From positions 3,060,156 to 3,124,155 of the forward strand of contig JAJEKV010000032.1 in assembly GCA_021234155.1 (NCBI GenBank): DNA of 64,000 nucleotides, given 5' to 3'. A program made the translations under genes and the position numbers. The stretch comes from Isoetes taiwanensis (taxonomy: Eukaryota; Streptophyta; Lycopodiopsida; Isoetales; Isoetaceae). Positions 12,849 to 25,309 of this stretch are shown piece by piece (position 1 is the stretch's first letter; every line of letters begins with the position of its first letter). The notes beneath the pieces were generated by a model, which saw nothing but the letters and a program-made list of their open reading frames with translations, was not told where the DNA came from and searched no databases.

Positions 12849-13484
12849 CTATGCATAAGACAACACACTCAAATAGGACTCAAATATCAACTGTCGCTTG
12901 GCAGGAGCAAGCGAAGAGCAATGGTAAGCCTTAACAATTCTAGCTTGTGCGTCTTGGAGGACAACTGCAGGAGGAATATCCAAACCCTGAAAGATAGACA
13001 GTCTTCTGCGCTTCCAGATGGACCATAACAACCATCCTGATGCTAAATGAAATGCTTGGCTCCGCAACTTAAAAAGAAGCACTTGCTGACTTGTCAATGT
13101 CACATGAAAAAGAGAAAGCAGCCAAGACCAAACAGGCTGGAGATGAACACATAAAAAGAAACAATGCTCAATGGTCTCGTCCCTTTGCTTGCACAGTGGG
13201 CAGAGTGCTGACACTCGAGGATCAAATCTGTGGACAAGCACGTTCACACGAGGACATCTGTGAAGAATCTGCCACCAAAGCACAACCACCTTAGGATGGA
13301 GTAGTTTATCCCAAGCCCAAGTCCACATACGTCTCCAATTAGGAGGTGAAAGCTGAAGGGACCACCTAGTGGATGGAGGAAGGATATCACTATTGACAAG
13401 CAGCCTATACATAGAATTCACAAGCCTATGCTCATGAATACCCGTGGGAAACCCACATGCACCCTTCAATAGCCTCCTGAGCAA
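12849..13484 (-). pseudogene. LINE RT C-terminal zinc-binding domain (zf-RVT)
   Basis: A 211-residue frame contains WAWDKLLHPKVVVLWWQILH and ALCPLCKQRDETIEHCFFLC, the hallmark of the zf-RVT region at the C-terminus of plant L1 reverse transcriptases. It probably stabilises template or protein contacts in the RNP. It is separated from the RT block by ~1 kb of broken frames, so no complete protein is made. Confidence 0.85.
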
Positions 13485-14460
13485 CCAATGGCGAGTACTA
13501 GCAACCTTTTGCCAAATAGGTCCGTCCCCATCGAGACAATGAGAATTTTGTTTGAAAGATTTGCCATGTCGCTAATCGCCGTAATCATACCATGCCGCAA
13601 TCGGCCAAGATTCCTCGCTAACCTCCAAAGTTGAGTTATTGGATGAACCGAGGCACAAAGTGGAAGATTATTTTCCACGGTATCCACCAACAAGGGGGCA
13701 TTCGATGACATGCAACAAGATCAATCCGAAATAGGGTCCGTATTGTCTCCCATGACTCCAAAAAGCCTTTCAAAAAAAGGAGAGGCATTAGGAAAAGGGC
13801 ATAGCTGATAAAAGAGACTCCAAGGAAGAAGCGGTTTTAATGAAGCTTTCCCAAAAGGAACACAATGTGCAAGTGGATCGCTTCACCAACCGCACTCCGT
13901 GTGAGTCAATCATATCCTTAAGGATCCTCCAAATGAATTTAGAAATTAGAATCTTACTCGCAAATGGAAGTCCATCATACCCAAACCACCGCAAATTTTG
14001 GCTTGGTGCATTTGGACCATGCAACCTTGACCACGAGATACTCCTCGGTCCCACCCCAAATAAAGTTACTTTACAATCGTAACAATCACCTGAAATTTTG
14101 ACCGAGAAGCCGTAAGGGCGAGAGGCCATATAGACATGGGAATTACTTAAAACATACTTAGCAAATGCTTATTCGCTACCGGCAGAGAGAGCTTAGCAAA
14201 GATTCCACCAAAACAAATGCTTACGTAACCCTTCAATGATAATATCCCAAGCATCGAGGTAGAAATATGAATACCCACGTATACCAAGAAGTTTAGTAGC
14301 CTTCCCATGAGGAAGCACCTTCCAAGGAAAATCCAAACACAAGAAGGCACAACCCCATCAAGCGTCCATAATGCGTAACACTTTGGCCAACCAACAAGAA
14401 CTCCGTGACGCTAAAGAGAAAGTATCAAGAAGAAGCTTTGCATTCTTCAAGATTGTCCAA

Positions 14461-15240
14461 TCAAACAACAAGAAAGAGGAACGTGTCATCAGCATACTGG
14501 TTACAAATTTCTTGTGAACCATCCTCCATACTCAACCCCTGCACTATCCCATCCTGCATGGCCTTAGCAAATAGCTGTGAGAGGACCTCAGCTACTATTG
14601 TGAACAAAAGTGGAGCCAATGGGCAACCTTGGCGAACACACTCGCCAACCGAAAAAAGCGATTGGAGGGTTCCCCAAACAACAACACGTGATCGTCTTGA
14701 GATATGGAGCTTCATAACATCACTGGTGAACTGCTGACAAAAGCCCAATGTTAAGAGGCTTTTTTTTCCAAAAATTCCCAATCTACACGCTTTGGCAAAA
14801 TCTAACTTAAGATAGACTATACGCTGACCTTTCAATCTGGCCCAATACATACCCTCATAAGCAGCAGCAACATTGTCTAAAATGCTCCTCCTTGGCAAGA
14901 ATCCAGATTGAGTAGGAGAGATTGATACAGCCAAGACATCACGCACTTTGTCTGCAAGGGCCTTCGCAAATATTTTATACACGGAAGACAATAATGTGAT
15001 AGGGCGCCAGTCAGATATTGTCTTCGGCTCTTTACACTTGGGAATAAGAGAAATACAGCCAGTATTAATGATCTTATCCAAACTTCTGAACCTACGAAAC
15101 TCACAGAAAGCATTGTAAAGATCGCAACCCAACCAATCCCAATATTCCTGAAAAAATTCCACTGGGAAACCATCCAGGCCAGGGCACTTGTCTTTCTTTG
15201 CCATGCCATTGAATGCTCCGTGGCAATATCTATGTCGCAT
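14461..15240 (-). pseudogene. L1-type LINE reverse transcriptase domain
   Basis: The 259-residue frame has CPGLDGFPVEFFQEYWD, ISLIPKCKEPKTISDWRPIT, PTQSGFLPRRSILDNVAAAYE and ECVRQGCPLAPLLFTIVAE. These are the ordered RT fingers and palm motifs of plant L1 elements, and the catalytic box reads YADDT. The segment after VYLKLDFAKA lacks the usual continuation and runs into GIFGKKS beside an A-run, so there is a small internal deletion. About 60 bp upstream, a gcattcaa-n-gacatggcaa motif occurs twice (near 15187 and 15247), a local duplication at the truncated 5' end. Confidence 0.87.
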
Positions 15241-15299
15241 CCAATTGCCATGTCGTTGAATGCTTCATGCAAAAAATCCATTTTTTCCACGCGACTTTA

Positions 15300-15958
15300 G
15301 TGCCACATCAACAAAAAATAATAAAATATTTTCAACGTAGTGGAATCTCACCCTTAGATTCAATAAAGATTTTGACTTCAAAACTTATACAGCTTCTCTT
15401 ATCTTACTTTTCTTAATATATCTAAACTATATAATTGCTATAGGCAAGATTCCTATAGAATATTATCTAAGGATCCCTGTTTATTTTGTGGACACGTAGG
15501 CTTATCCGTTTGTAACACTTTTAAAGCCATTTTTTGACACATGTCCAAAGGCTTATTTATTTCTGACACTTTGGATAATATAGTTTAATTAAACACTTTT
15601 AAGGCTTCTTTTTTTGACATATGTCCCAAGGCATATTTATTACTAATGAATTCTTTTTAAAAATTAATACCTCAACATTTTGTTATCCCATATTCTATTC
15701 AAAAACCTTGACGTGTGTGCGAACTTGTTGAGTAGATTAAGGAAGGTGCCAAGAAGTGGCACTATAATTAATGTGGAAAGGGTGAGGTGGCACTGTAGCA
15801 TTCTAGAAATCTTATTTTTCTTGCCTCTTCTTCAAACAACCATATCCCACAATGGTTGGAGAACTGCACGCCATTGGATACTTCTCGTCGAAAGCTTTCC
15901 AACAACTGGTATATCTACCAATGTTTCAAAGCCATTGAAGCCAATGTAATTGAAATGG
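15300..15958. other. Non-coding spacer
   Basis: AT-rich. It has repeated phrases such as gacacatgtccaaaggc and gacatatgtcccaaggc (~15536-15632). No gene is recognisable. Confidence 0.45.
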
Positions 15959-16362
15959 AGAATCTTCTTCCTAGAATCTTATGGAATCTAGAGGAATCTT
16001 GAGAGAATCTTTAGGAATCTAGACAAATCTTAAGAGACTCTTAGAGAACCCTAGAGAAACTTCGTAGAATCTTTGACAATCTGTGGGAACCTTTATATAA
16101 TACTGGGGAATCTTCTGGTATTTAAGGGAATCTAGAGAAAAGTTAGAGCATCTAGGAGGATCTTGATAGAATCTTAGAGAATTTAGGGGAATTTTCATAG
16201 AATGTTAGAGAATGCATCAGAATGTTCAGAGAAAGGGGTAATCTTTATAGAATCTTGGGGAACCCAATAAAATCATAAGAGAATCTTAGAGAACCTAGAG
16301 GAATCGTACGAGAATCATGGAAATCCCTATGGCACCTAAGGGAATCTTCATAGAATCTAGGG
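15959..16362. repeat. Degenerate short-period minisatellite (GAATCTTAGA-type)
   Basis: About 400 bp consist almost entirely of variants of gaatctagag, gaatcttaga and aatctt-n-gaga with a period of about 10-14 bp. Frequent substitutions mark it as an old, decaying array. No reading frame or conserved spacers are seen. Confidence 0.75.
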
Positions 16363-16497
16363 TAAACCGAGTTCTAATTAGTAAATGAGCCAATATAGGA
16401 AAGTCACTTCCCTAATACATGAAAATCGATAGAGAGAAATGTTCACGGCGGCCTTGGCCGCTGCAATAAATTTCTTGTATATCTAAACTAAATAAGT

Positions 16498-16520
16498 ATT
16501 TTATTTATTTATTTATTTGG
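16498..16520. repeat. TTTA microsatellite
   Basis: A run of tttatttatttatttattt in non-coding DNA. Confidence 0.8.
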
Positions 16521-17164
16521 TCTTGCTCACTTAGGGCCTTGAAAGGCCATGGAGCACTAAAAAACCAGCAAAGTACGATGGCTATCTACCCCCTTCAAAT
16601 ATAATCCTAACTCTTACCGCCTTCAAATATAATCCTAACTTATAACAAGAGATAGGAAACAATGATCAAAGATCTGACGCTTGAATTTCAAACTGTTCCT
16701 TGATCTCGTTGTAAGCCGTGCAATGCAGAAGTATATGTGCCTCATCTTCTATACTATAAGAATCACAAGCTCTGCATACCCTGTCTTTTGACCATCTGCT
16801 TGTCTCAACTCCCAATTTATGCGAGCTCGTTCTATAATAAACTATGACATGCTTTAGATGCGTCGACATTTCTAACACAAATATTCTTGGCTCTTATACT
16901 CGCCCATGTGATTTATCTGAGTTTTGTAATGAAGCATTCTACAACCATGGTGCTGCCATAAGCGTTCAATTGCAAGTCTTTCTAATAATGCTCTTGCATC
17001 TGTCTTACATTCAGGCCAATTTTCATCATTCAAACCCCATTTTCCTGTCTAGGATTTGAAATCATGCATCCAACCTTGCTGCTCTGAAACCATCATTGCT
17101 TGATGGGATAAGCGTTCTGGTGATTGATCTCTAATCCTATTAATGAAATTTACAGTTTGGTATA

Positions 17165-17310
17165 TATATATTTTTTTTTGTTGAAGGCAAGGTTGATGGG
17201 ACTTGCACCCACCCACGTCTCCCACCCGATGGTAGCCAGTGGGTTTTGAACCCTGGTGGGGATTACCCCAATCCAAGGCCTTACCACTAGACCACCACCG
17301 CGATGGGCTG
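17165..17310 (-). mobile_element. tRNA-derived SINE with target-site duplications
   Basis: On the minus strand a tRNA-like head carries an A box (complement of ccactagacca, 17284-17294) and a B box (complement of gggttttgaaccc, 17241-17253) about 31 bp apart. It ends in a short A-run followed by a TA repeat. The flanks tttacagtttggtata (17149-17164) and tttacagtctggtata (17311-17326) are 16-bp TSDs with one mismatch. They fix the boundaries inside the older LINE. Confidence 0.88.
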
Positions 17311-17565
17311 TTTACAGTCTGGTATAATGCTTCCAATTCTAATGGAAATATACCTGCCTCTGCAAGCATAATTGCATATGGTATCTGAGCTTTTATGCCA
17401 AGCACATTTCTTAAAAATAGCTTCTGAATTGTTTCTATTTGATTCTATAACTTGGCAGAGATGCTAGGTCCCCATATAGGAACTCCATACAATAGCACGG
17501 TTTGAACCATTATCTTAAACAAAAGCTTTCTAAGCCCCCAATCATGCAGAAAATTTTTAGAACAT

Positions 17566-18051
17566 TTAGAAAGCATACCATAGAGCGCCATTTTCCCGCC
17601 TGTGGATCTCTTTTTGACACAGTCCTTCCAGTTGTATCTTGAGGAGAAATTTACCCCCCATGTACTTAAAACTCTCCACTGTTTCAATTTCCTGCTCTAG
17701 ATACATGAACCTTAGTCTCTCCCTTGTCCCGAACACCATAACTTTGGATTTTGCAACATTTACTTTCATTTGCCTTGCTGCACAAAATGCCGCTAAATTA
17801 TGCAAATGCTCTTGTAGCACATGTTTCTTGGATGTCAATAGCACCACATCGTCAGCATACAGCAATAACTGTACTATGTAAGCTCCAAGCTGAGTCCCTA
17901 CTAAAGAGCATGCATGTAACCATTCTTCAAGCTCGTCGATAAAGAGGACGAATAATGTAGGAGATAAAGGGCATCCTTGGTGCACCCCTATAGTGTTCCT
18001 TATTACACGATTTACTTCCTGAGATAATTTGATTAATACCTCTGCATACAA
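17566..18051 (-). pseudogene. Reverse transcriptase core of the 16.7-18.2 kb LINE
   Basis: This 161-residue frame contains GCPLSPTLFVLFIDELEEWL and the catalytic LLYADDVVLLTS, followed by the usual KVNVAKSKVMVFG motif. It covers the RT palm to thumb only. The upstream KAFDTV motif lies in another frame at the truncated edge, so this is a fragment of a LINE polyprotein. Confidence 0.85.
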
Positions 18052-18179
18052 TTGTGAGACAACCTCTCTTATGTTTCTGGAACACCGAGCTACTCCATTC
18101 TGTAACCTAACTCCTTCCTCTGCACTGTGTCAAATGCTTTTGTAAAATCTATAAATGCAATATGTAGCAAAATAACAGG

Positions 18180-19521
<1,342 letters not shown>

Positions 19522-19589
19522 TGAAAAAAATGCAATCTTGCTACCTCAAGAAGAGGTCCCATTAGGATTTTAAATCATATTTTATTTTT

Positions 19590-19969
19590 CATCCTATGAA
19601 CATTTTTGGTTTGCGCAATGCAAATCCTAGTCATCATTCTATTTGTATTTCCTCTTTATGAAATTAAACATGTTCTACATATGCACCATATGGTTACGAA
19701 CGCTTGCCATGGTACAAGACTTGTTGTAACAGTATCGGATCAAGTTTCTTTCTTATCTCATCTTATAGCAGAGCAAGGGTTTGAAAATTCATCCACTATG
19801 GCAGAGCTGGAAACAATTGCAACACATATACGATCGTGGTTTGTATTCTCTTCACTCCATCTCTTTGATCCTATGAATATTTCCGATCTACGCAAATGCC
19901 AATGCTAGTTATGATCTGGCTTATTGTTGCCATTATTTTCCTATTCGTGCTTCCTCTTTGTGAAATTAA
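19590..19969. repeat. Imperfect direct duplication of ~80-100 bp
   Basis: The segment beginning cctatgaaca and ending cctctttatgaaattaaa (19595-19670) recurs as cctatgaata to cctctttgtgaaattaaa (~19870-19970), with internal indels. No function is evident. Confidence 0.6.
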
Positions 19970-20064
19970 ATATATAACTAACAATCAATATAACATCAAC
20001 TCATCCAAGTGTGAAGTACCGTTGTTTGTTTTTAGCCCCAAAGGGGCAAAAATTTTTTTTAACC

Positions 20065-20434
20065 TTCAACAAAAACCATTACATTACACGCCTTTAAATT
20101 AAATCCCCCTTCAAACCCCCTTTGGTTTGGGTGCATATTCACACGGGGGGGTGACGTAGGCCAGCGAGAGCCCCCATAATTATGTTTTGCCCGTATAAAA
20201 TCAAGACCATATAGTATATTGCCTGAAATCTTATAGTATTTTGCAAATCTTGTTATACAGTATAGAAAATTCCATACATCCATACCCCACAAACGAGGAA
20301 CTTTGTGTACGGTGAATATGCCTATCCAACAGCTCTCGTTGCCCGGAGTCACCCCCCGTGTGAATATGCACCCAAACCAAAGGGGGTTTGAAGGGGGATT
20401 TAATTTAAAGGCGTGTAATATGGTTTTTATTGAA
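20065..20434. mobile_element. Foldback (long inverted repeat) element, ~370 bp
   Basis: The left arm 20065-20155 and right arm 20348-20434 are near-perfect inverted copies of about 90 bp, with only a 3-4 bp indel, one extra G and a few differences. The arms contain aaatcccccttcaaaccccc and the complement of gtgtgaatatgcacccaaac. The ~190-bp loop encodes nothing recognisable. A diverged relative lies at 3121-3420, so this is a dispersed family. It may be a MITE or foldback-type DNA element, but I cannot identify a superfamily. Confidence 0.8.
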
Positions 20435-21786
20435 GTTGTGAATATACAATGCTGCAGATGGTGCCTTTGCTTTCACTACTAACACACGAAGTGTTAATGC
20501 ATGATCTAATGTATTAAAATCTTTCCGAAAGACCACTTGAAAATTGGAGCGCTTGCCATTCTCTTCTGTCCAGGCGCTCAACTTGTATTCCGGCAAGCTT
20601 CCCAAAATTTTGGCGAAAGTGCTACCTATGAAAGATGCTTCCTTCCCGCAAAACAGGGGGGTTGTTTAGTTCAGACCAGAAAAAATCGAACATGTTGCCT
20701 AGATTCTAAAGCGCATATTCTTCGTAGGGCAACAATGACACGTGTCTTACTAAATTCTCTATTCTCTTCTAAAAGTTTTCGTGCCTTTGTCATGCAACCA
20801 ACAACAGAGTGGAAGTGCAGCAATTCTGCCTTGGCTCATGTCAAATCAGTTTAGTTCCGGCCCCATATTTGTTTTTGTTTGGGTTTATTGCTTTGAAGTA
20901 GCTGTGAGCTTGTGTCATCCCCTTGATCGACCACATGATCCATCCCCATGTCACCGATCAAGACCGGGAGTTTGTGCAAATCCGCCAGATGGTTTTGGTC
21001 AAAATACATATGAATTTTTCCTTGGGCTCTGGCTATGAATCTAACTTATTAAATTGGAATTTTCAGGTTTGGTGTAAAAGTTTTTGAAATTATTTTAGAA
21101 TCATTTCTTAAAGGTTCTAGGGAGTTTGGATGCCAGAAAACATTTCCGTTTCCTAAAATCGGAAAAACTTTCTTTGGTATGATTTTTGAATTTTTGGGTT
21201 AACGGTATTTCCTTTTTGGCTCTCTTATGGCTGGCAAGAAAGATGCATGAATTGAATTGCAGGGATCCTTATTCTCCATAACATGGCATGGATGCTACAT
21301 TCTGTTGAGTACTTGTATTTGTTGCTTTTTCCTATTCTGACAGATATATCTTCTTCTAGGTTGATGCTTTTAAGAATGTCACCAGGACCTCGGTTATTTT
21401 CCACAAGCAGGGACATGAACGTCGCCAAAAGTTGAATAATTTTCCAACAAGCAGGGGCAGGGATGCTTCAAGTTTAAATTTGATTTTTCTTTGCCCTAAA
21501 TTGGCCGAAATCACATGTATTGTCATTCGCCAAATGCTTTAGGTCTTCCATTTGCTTGCCTGGGGCGTATAGTTTGTATGTCCATTTAGCATCAAGACCC
21601 AACAGCTGTGGTGGTTTTGATATTCAGACATTTGGAGTTTGGAGATATGAATAATGTTAAATTCTTGCATCCAATTTATTCTTCCACAGAAGATCATGAA
21701 AATGGTTTAACCAAGGTATTTTTTTTTGCTCTTTTCATCAAGATTATTTATAGTGATTACAGTAGATGCTGACACGATTGATGCCA
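20435..21786. other. No recognisable gene
   Basis: Mixed-composition sequence. A 66-codon minus-strand frame at 20405-20605 overlaps the foldback arm and has no known domain. I see no transposon ends, tRNA or exon-like motif that I can support. Confidence 0.45.
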
Positions 21787-22195
21787 TAGATCAATAGAAT
21801 AGAATAGAATACATTAACGTCCCTCAGGCCGTGAGGCCCCCGGACTTATGTAGCATCCTGCGAGCTCCCATAGGGTGCTGCCAGCAAACAGACGCATAGG
21901 TTTTATGTAGCCATCTAGCGGGCTTCACTTGTTCTTTATATATTACCCGCATCGTGTTTATATCTGGCTTCTTGGCCATACACAAATGCATCGTTATAAA
22001 CAGTTTTGAACTGTACTTTGTGGGCTTCTCTGATCCGCCTCATCCGTGCTTTTCAGATTATTAGCCCTCTCTCTTTGTGCACCCCCTGTCTTATTATCAT
22101 TTCTTTTATAGCTTTCGCTATATCCAAAGAGTGTCTCTTCTTTGTCCATCGGTCTTTGGGAGTGGGAGATCCCACGACCTTGTTAAATTTGGACC

Positions 22196-23668
22196 TTATA
22201 TGTCGCTGTAAACCGGGCACTCCTTTACCATGTGCTCTTCGTCTTCTATTTTTCCTGAGTCACATACTCGGCATATTCTCTCTGCTCTATCTATTTTCCT
22301 CCATCTATCTTTCTCAATTTGGAGGTCGTGGCTTCCCATCCTGAATCTGGCCAGCGTTCCCCTGTTACTCTTATTCAACGTGCTGCTTTTGTATGTGATA
22401 TGCCCTATCTGTCCCTCTGGATTGAAGGTTTCCAATAGCCATTCTGTCTTGGGCCCTGTGTGCCGTGCCAGCCAGTTTCTCATTGCTTTTCCTGTCCATT
22501 CTTCGTCCCATCCATCTGCTTGTATAATCTGACTTAGTTGCATCCCCATATTTGCTGTCCATTTCGCCAATTCGTTAAACCATCCCTTGCCCGCTGTTAT
22601 GTGCTGTTTTGCTGATTCATCTATCGCTATTGACGACAGTTTGTCTTCTTTCCCATAGCTATTGTCCTTTACTAGGTATCTAACTGTTCTTTCCCAGGCC
22701 CTCACTTCCATTGGCTTTTCCCCCGTCTCATATAAGATTGTTGCCAATGATGTACCTGTCTTCACCTGGAATTCCTGTCCGTGCCATTGCCTCAGTATGC
22801 CTTCTTGTTTTTCCCATTTCTTTTCTGACAGGCCTGGTCCCCATGTCTCACATCCGTACAACTGTGTTGATGCTACTATCGTGTTAAATAGATATGCTTT
22901 GATTTCCCAATTGGTGATCCTGTTGTTGTTGCAATAATTCATCATGATGTAATAATTGCCTATTGCTGCTTGGAATCTGGTATCTGCTCCTCTTGACCAT
23001 CTCCCCCCCCCATGTGTGTCGTACCCCAGATACCTGTACCCTGTGGCCTCCTCCAGTTCCTCCCCCTTGTATCTAAATGGCCTGTGTTTTATCTTTGTCC
23101 CGAAGGTCACTATTTTTGTTTTTCCCAAGTTGACTGTCAGTCCTGTCTCCTCACAAAATTCCTCTAGTATCTCTAGCATTCTGTGCATCCCTTTGGTTTT
23201 GGTCGCCATCATACCTAAATCATCTGCATATAGCATTATTGGGACTTTTGTTTTCCCTATCATTGGTGCTTCACTGTCTCCCTGTCTTTCCCTGACAAAT
23301 TCCTGTAAAGCATCTATGTATATCCCAAATAGTGTGGGCGATAGTGGACAGCCTTGTTTAACTCCTGTATCGCATTCTATGGCTTCTCCTCCCTCCGCTG
23401 TTTTGGCATACACCTTTTGGTATAGCCTTGCGATTGATCCCACTAACCCTTCTGGTGCTCTCAGTCCTATTAGCCTAAGTAGAAGTTTATCTCTAGGCAC
23501 TGTGTCGAAGGCTTTTTTAAAGTCCACAAAGCAGCATATGATCTTCTTGTTATTCTCCTTTGTCTGCTCTATCATTATCCTTAGAGTCACCAAGTGGTCC
23601 GTGGTCGAATATTCTGGTCGAAAACCTGCCTGACCTTGTGCTCTGAGCTTCCCTTCTTCTGCCCACAT
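22196..23668 (-). pseudogene. LINE reverse transcriptase, 490 open codons
   Basis: The RT copies the element RNA at the chromosomal nick (target-primed reverse transcription). Motifs in order are GQAGFRPEYSTTDHLVTLR, FVDFKKAFDTVPRDKL, GVKQGCPLSPTLFGIYIDAL and the catalytic IMLYADDLGMMA. LTVNLGKTKIVTFG, LYGCETWGPGLS and the C-terminal zinc-like CRVCDSGKIEDEEHMVKEC follow. The frame is the 3' continuation of 23699-24250. The only interruption is a TAG at ~23699-23701. It cannot function alone because the N-terminal endonuclease is missing. The family lacks the L1-type zf-RVT motif and resembles the copy at 16.7-18.2 kb. Confidence 0.88.
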
Positions 23669-23698
23669 TTTCAGTTTTTGATCCAGCGTTTTCCCGAA

Positions 23699-24250
23699 CT
23701 ATTTCGCGAATACTGAGCTGACCATAATAGTCCTGTAATTGCTCGGTTCCTCCTTGTTTCCTCCTTTGTGCAGCGGGATTACCTTGTTAAACTGCCATCT
23801 TTCTGGAAGACCCAAATGTATTACCTCATTGAATATTTCTGTTATAATCCCTATTATCTCTGTTCCTACGCACTTCAGCATCTCTGCTGTTAGCCCATAT
23901 AGATCTGGAGCTTTGTTATTTGCCATTTTGTTTAGTGCCCATGTCACTTCTTCCTTGGAGAAAGGGGGTTTGTGTCTACCTTCTGGGTCCATGATTGGTG
24001 CAGCTCCTGTTTTGTACAACCGTTCTAGGTATCTTGTCCAGTCTATTTCTATTTCCATTCTTCTCCCCTCTTCCCCTTTTGATGTACCCGCTTTTGTTTT
24101 TGAGCCTCTTTTCATATTGTTCCAGAATACCTTAGGTCTCCTTTTCAGGTCTTCGGCCAATCCCCATTGATGGTTTTTCAGGTCCTGGGTCCTCTTTCTT
24201 TTCAGAATTTTCACGTACTTGCTGCAATAAGGATACAACCCAATCCACAC
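23699..24250 (-). pseudogene. N-terminal RT region of the same LINE
   Basis: This in-frame upstream part contains WALNKMANNKAPDLYGLTAE, GLPERWQFNKVIPLHKGG and SNYRTIMVSSVFAK. These are the linker and first RT motifs expected just before the 490-codon frame. A single amber codon separates the two parts. Sequence 5' of about 24250 does not continue the LINE, which marks the truncation point. Confidence 0.85.
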
Positions 24251-24254
24251 TTAT

Positions 24255-24770
24255 TGAACAAATCCGAACTCTTGTCTTTCAAAATATGCGTAAATCATCG
24301 GTGGCTAGCTATGGCTTCTATTTGAAAACTCAAAGCAAATAAGGGATTATCAGGTGGGCTAAGAAATACTTTGTATGATTTTGCTGTTTATTGGCATTGA
24401 CACTATTTGCAGCTGTTGCAACCACATAAGCATCTCCTAAAGAAGACTTTGCATCAAGGTTACTTTTGAGTTGAGGTGACATAACATTTTATGTGATTCC
24501 AAGAGATCAAACACGATTCTGGACGCGATTGTAATTTTGCCTTAGATCCATTGCCAATTGTGACACTGTTATTTTGAAAGTAATATAAATCATCTTATTT
24601 GTGATTCTTGTTTCAAACAAATGAGATTTACCTTAGTTACGAAGTTTAGAAGGTAAATACAGTTCTACAACTACAAGAACAGTTATTTGGTAGTTAGTTT
24701 GTCCTTTGTGACCCTATTTAGTCTTTACCTTGTCTTCTCCTTTTCATCAGCTCTTCGTGCATCTCTCCTT
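24255..24770. other. Spacer between LINE and SINE
   Basis: AT-rich and without recognisable feature. Confidence 0.4.
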
Positions 24771-25000
24771 TGTTGGCCTAGTGGTTAGTCCACTCGTCTA
24801 GCACATTGAGGTCTCGTGTTCGAACCTCACTAGGATCTTGGCATCTTAGGACCTTTAGCCCCTGGTATCCTTATAGGGGGCGGTGCTCCTTGAAGGGGGA
24901 TTGCAAGAACATGCCATGTGCCGTCGTATCATATGTCCTATGTCCTAAGGGATGCTGGCTAGTGCTACGAAGTAAAAATACTCCTTCCTTCCTTCCTTTT
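24771..25000 (+). mobile_element. tRNA-derived SINE with (CTTC)n tail
   Basis: The head has Pol III promoter boxes: tggcctagtgg (A box, 24774-24784) and gttcgaacc (B box, 24818-24826), 34 bp apart as in tRNAs. The body ends agtaaaaatact followed by a (CCTT)n run at ~24983-25000. The GC-rich LINE at 30.3-36.0 kb ends in a similar way (gataaaagtac then (CCTT)n). The SINE may therefore use that LINE's machinery. No clear TSD was found. Confidence 0.8.
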
Positions 25001-25309
25001 GGAATCGCCACTTCACGCTGTTTTTTTGTCCTTCTTGCTTTGCTTGTTCTTTGTTTCCTCCATTTCAACCTTTCCGGCTTGCCTTCCTTTTGTTCCTATT
25101 TGGTGCTTTTTACTTTGCCTGGTTCTCGGTTCTGGGCCTTTTTGTTTTCTCTGATCTCTCATAATTCTTTATGGCCCGTTAGCATTCCGTTGTCCTTCTG
25201 CTTGCTTCATTCTTCATTCTTGTCATTTATCGTCCTTGCTTTTGCCTTTCACTTGGTCTCTGCCTTCACTTTTGTTATAGTTACTCATACCTTTGTCTCA
25301 CGTTAAGCC

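Larger units (their letters stand above)
12719..15299 (-). mobile_element. 5'-truncated L1-type LINE
   Basis: The element reads on the minus strand. Its 3' poly(A) is the T-run at 12719-12738, followed by a short 3' UTR. A reverse transcriptase zinc-binding domain, a degenerate middle and an RT domain come next. Sequence upstream of the RT, including the endonuclease and ORF1, is missing, as in typical 5'-truncated LINE insertions. Several frameshifts and stops separate the coding blocks, so it is inactive. The stub at 6050-6590 is from the same family. Confidence 0.85.
16666..18178 (-). mobile_element. 5'-truncated LINE, second type (CCHC C-terminus), split by a SINE
   Basis: On the minus strand this holds the RT core (IDFTKAFDTVQRKEL at its truncated 5' edge, GVHQGCPLSPTLFVLFIDEL, LLYADDVVLLT). 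A thumb region (VLLYGVPIWGP) and a C-terminal zinc-like motif (CRACDSYSIEDEAHILLHC) follow. The layout matches the LINE at 21.8-24.25 kb, so both belong to one broad group distinct from the L1 copy at 12.7 kb. Frameshifts and the SINE at 17165-17310 break it. Confidence 0.8.
21787..24250 (-). mobile_element. 5'-truncated LINE ending in an (ATTCT)n tail
   Basis: On the minus strand the element runs from the fingers of the RT at 24250 to a 3' end at ~21790. It finishes in a short pentanucleotide repeat (complement of atagaatagaatagaat) rather than poly(A). The endonuclease and ORF1 are absent. Apart from one in-frame TAG, the coding sequence is open over about 2 kb, so it is younger than the other LINE copies here. 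No convincing TSD was found. Confidence 0.87.

Noticed and set aside
15959-16362. CRISPR-like array
   Set aside because: Repeats are short, degenerate and adjacent with no constant spacers; eukaryotic context.
22956-23633. 225-codon plus-strand frame
   Set aside because: Antisense shadow of the LINE reverse transcriptase.
24771-24845. tRNA gene
   Set aside because: A and B boxes are present but the cloverleaf is not complete and a SINE body with (CCTT)n tail follows.
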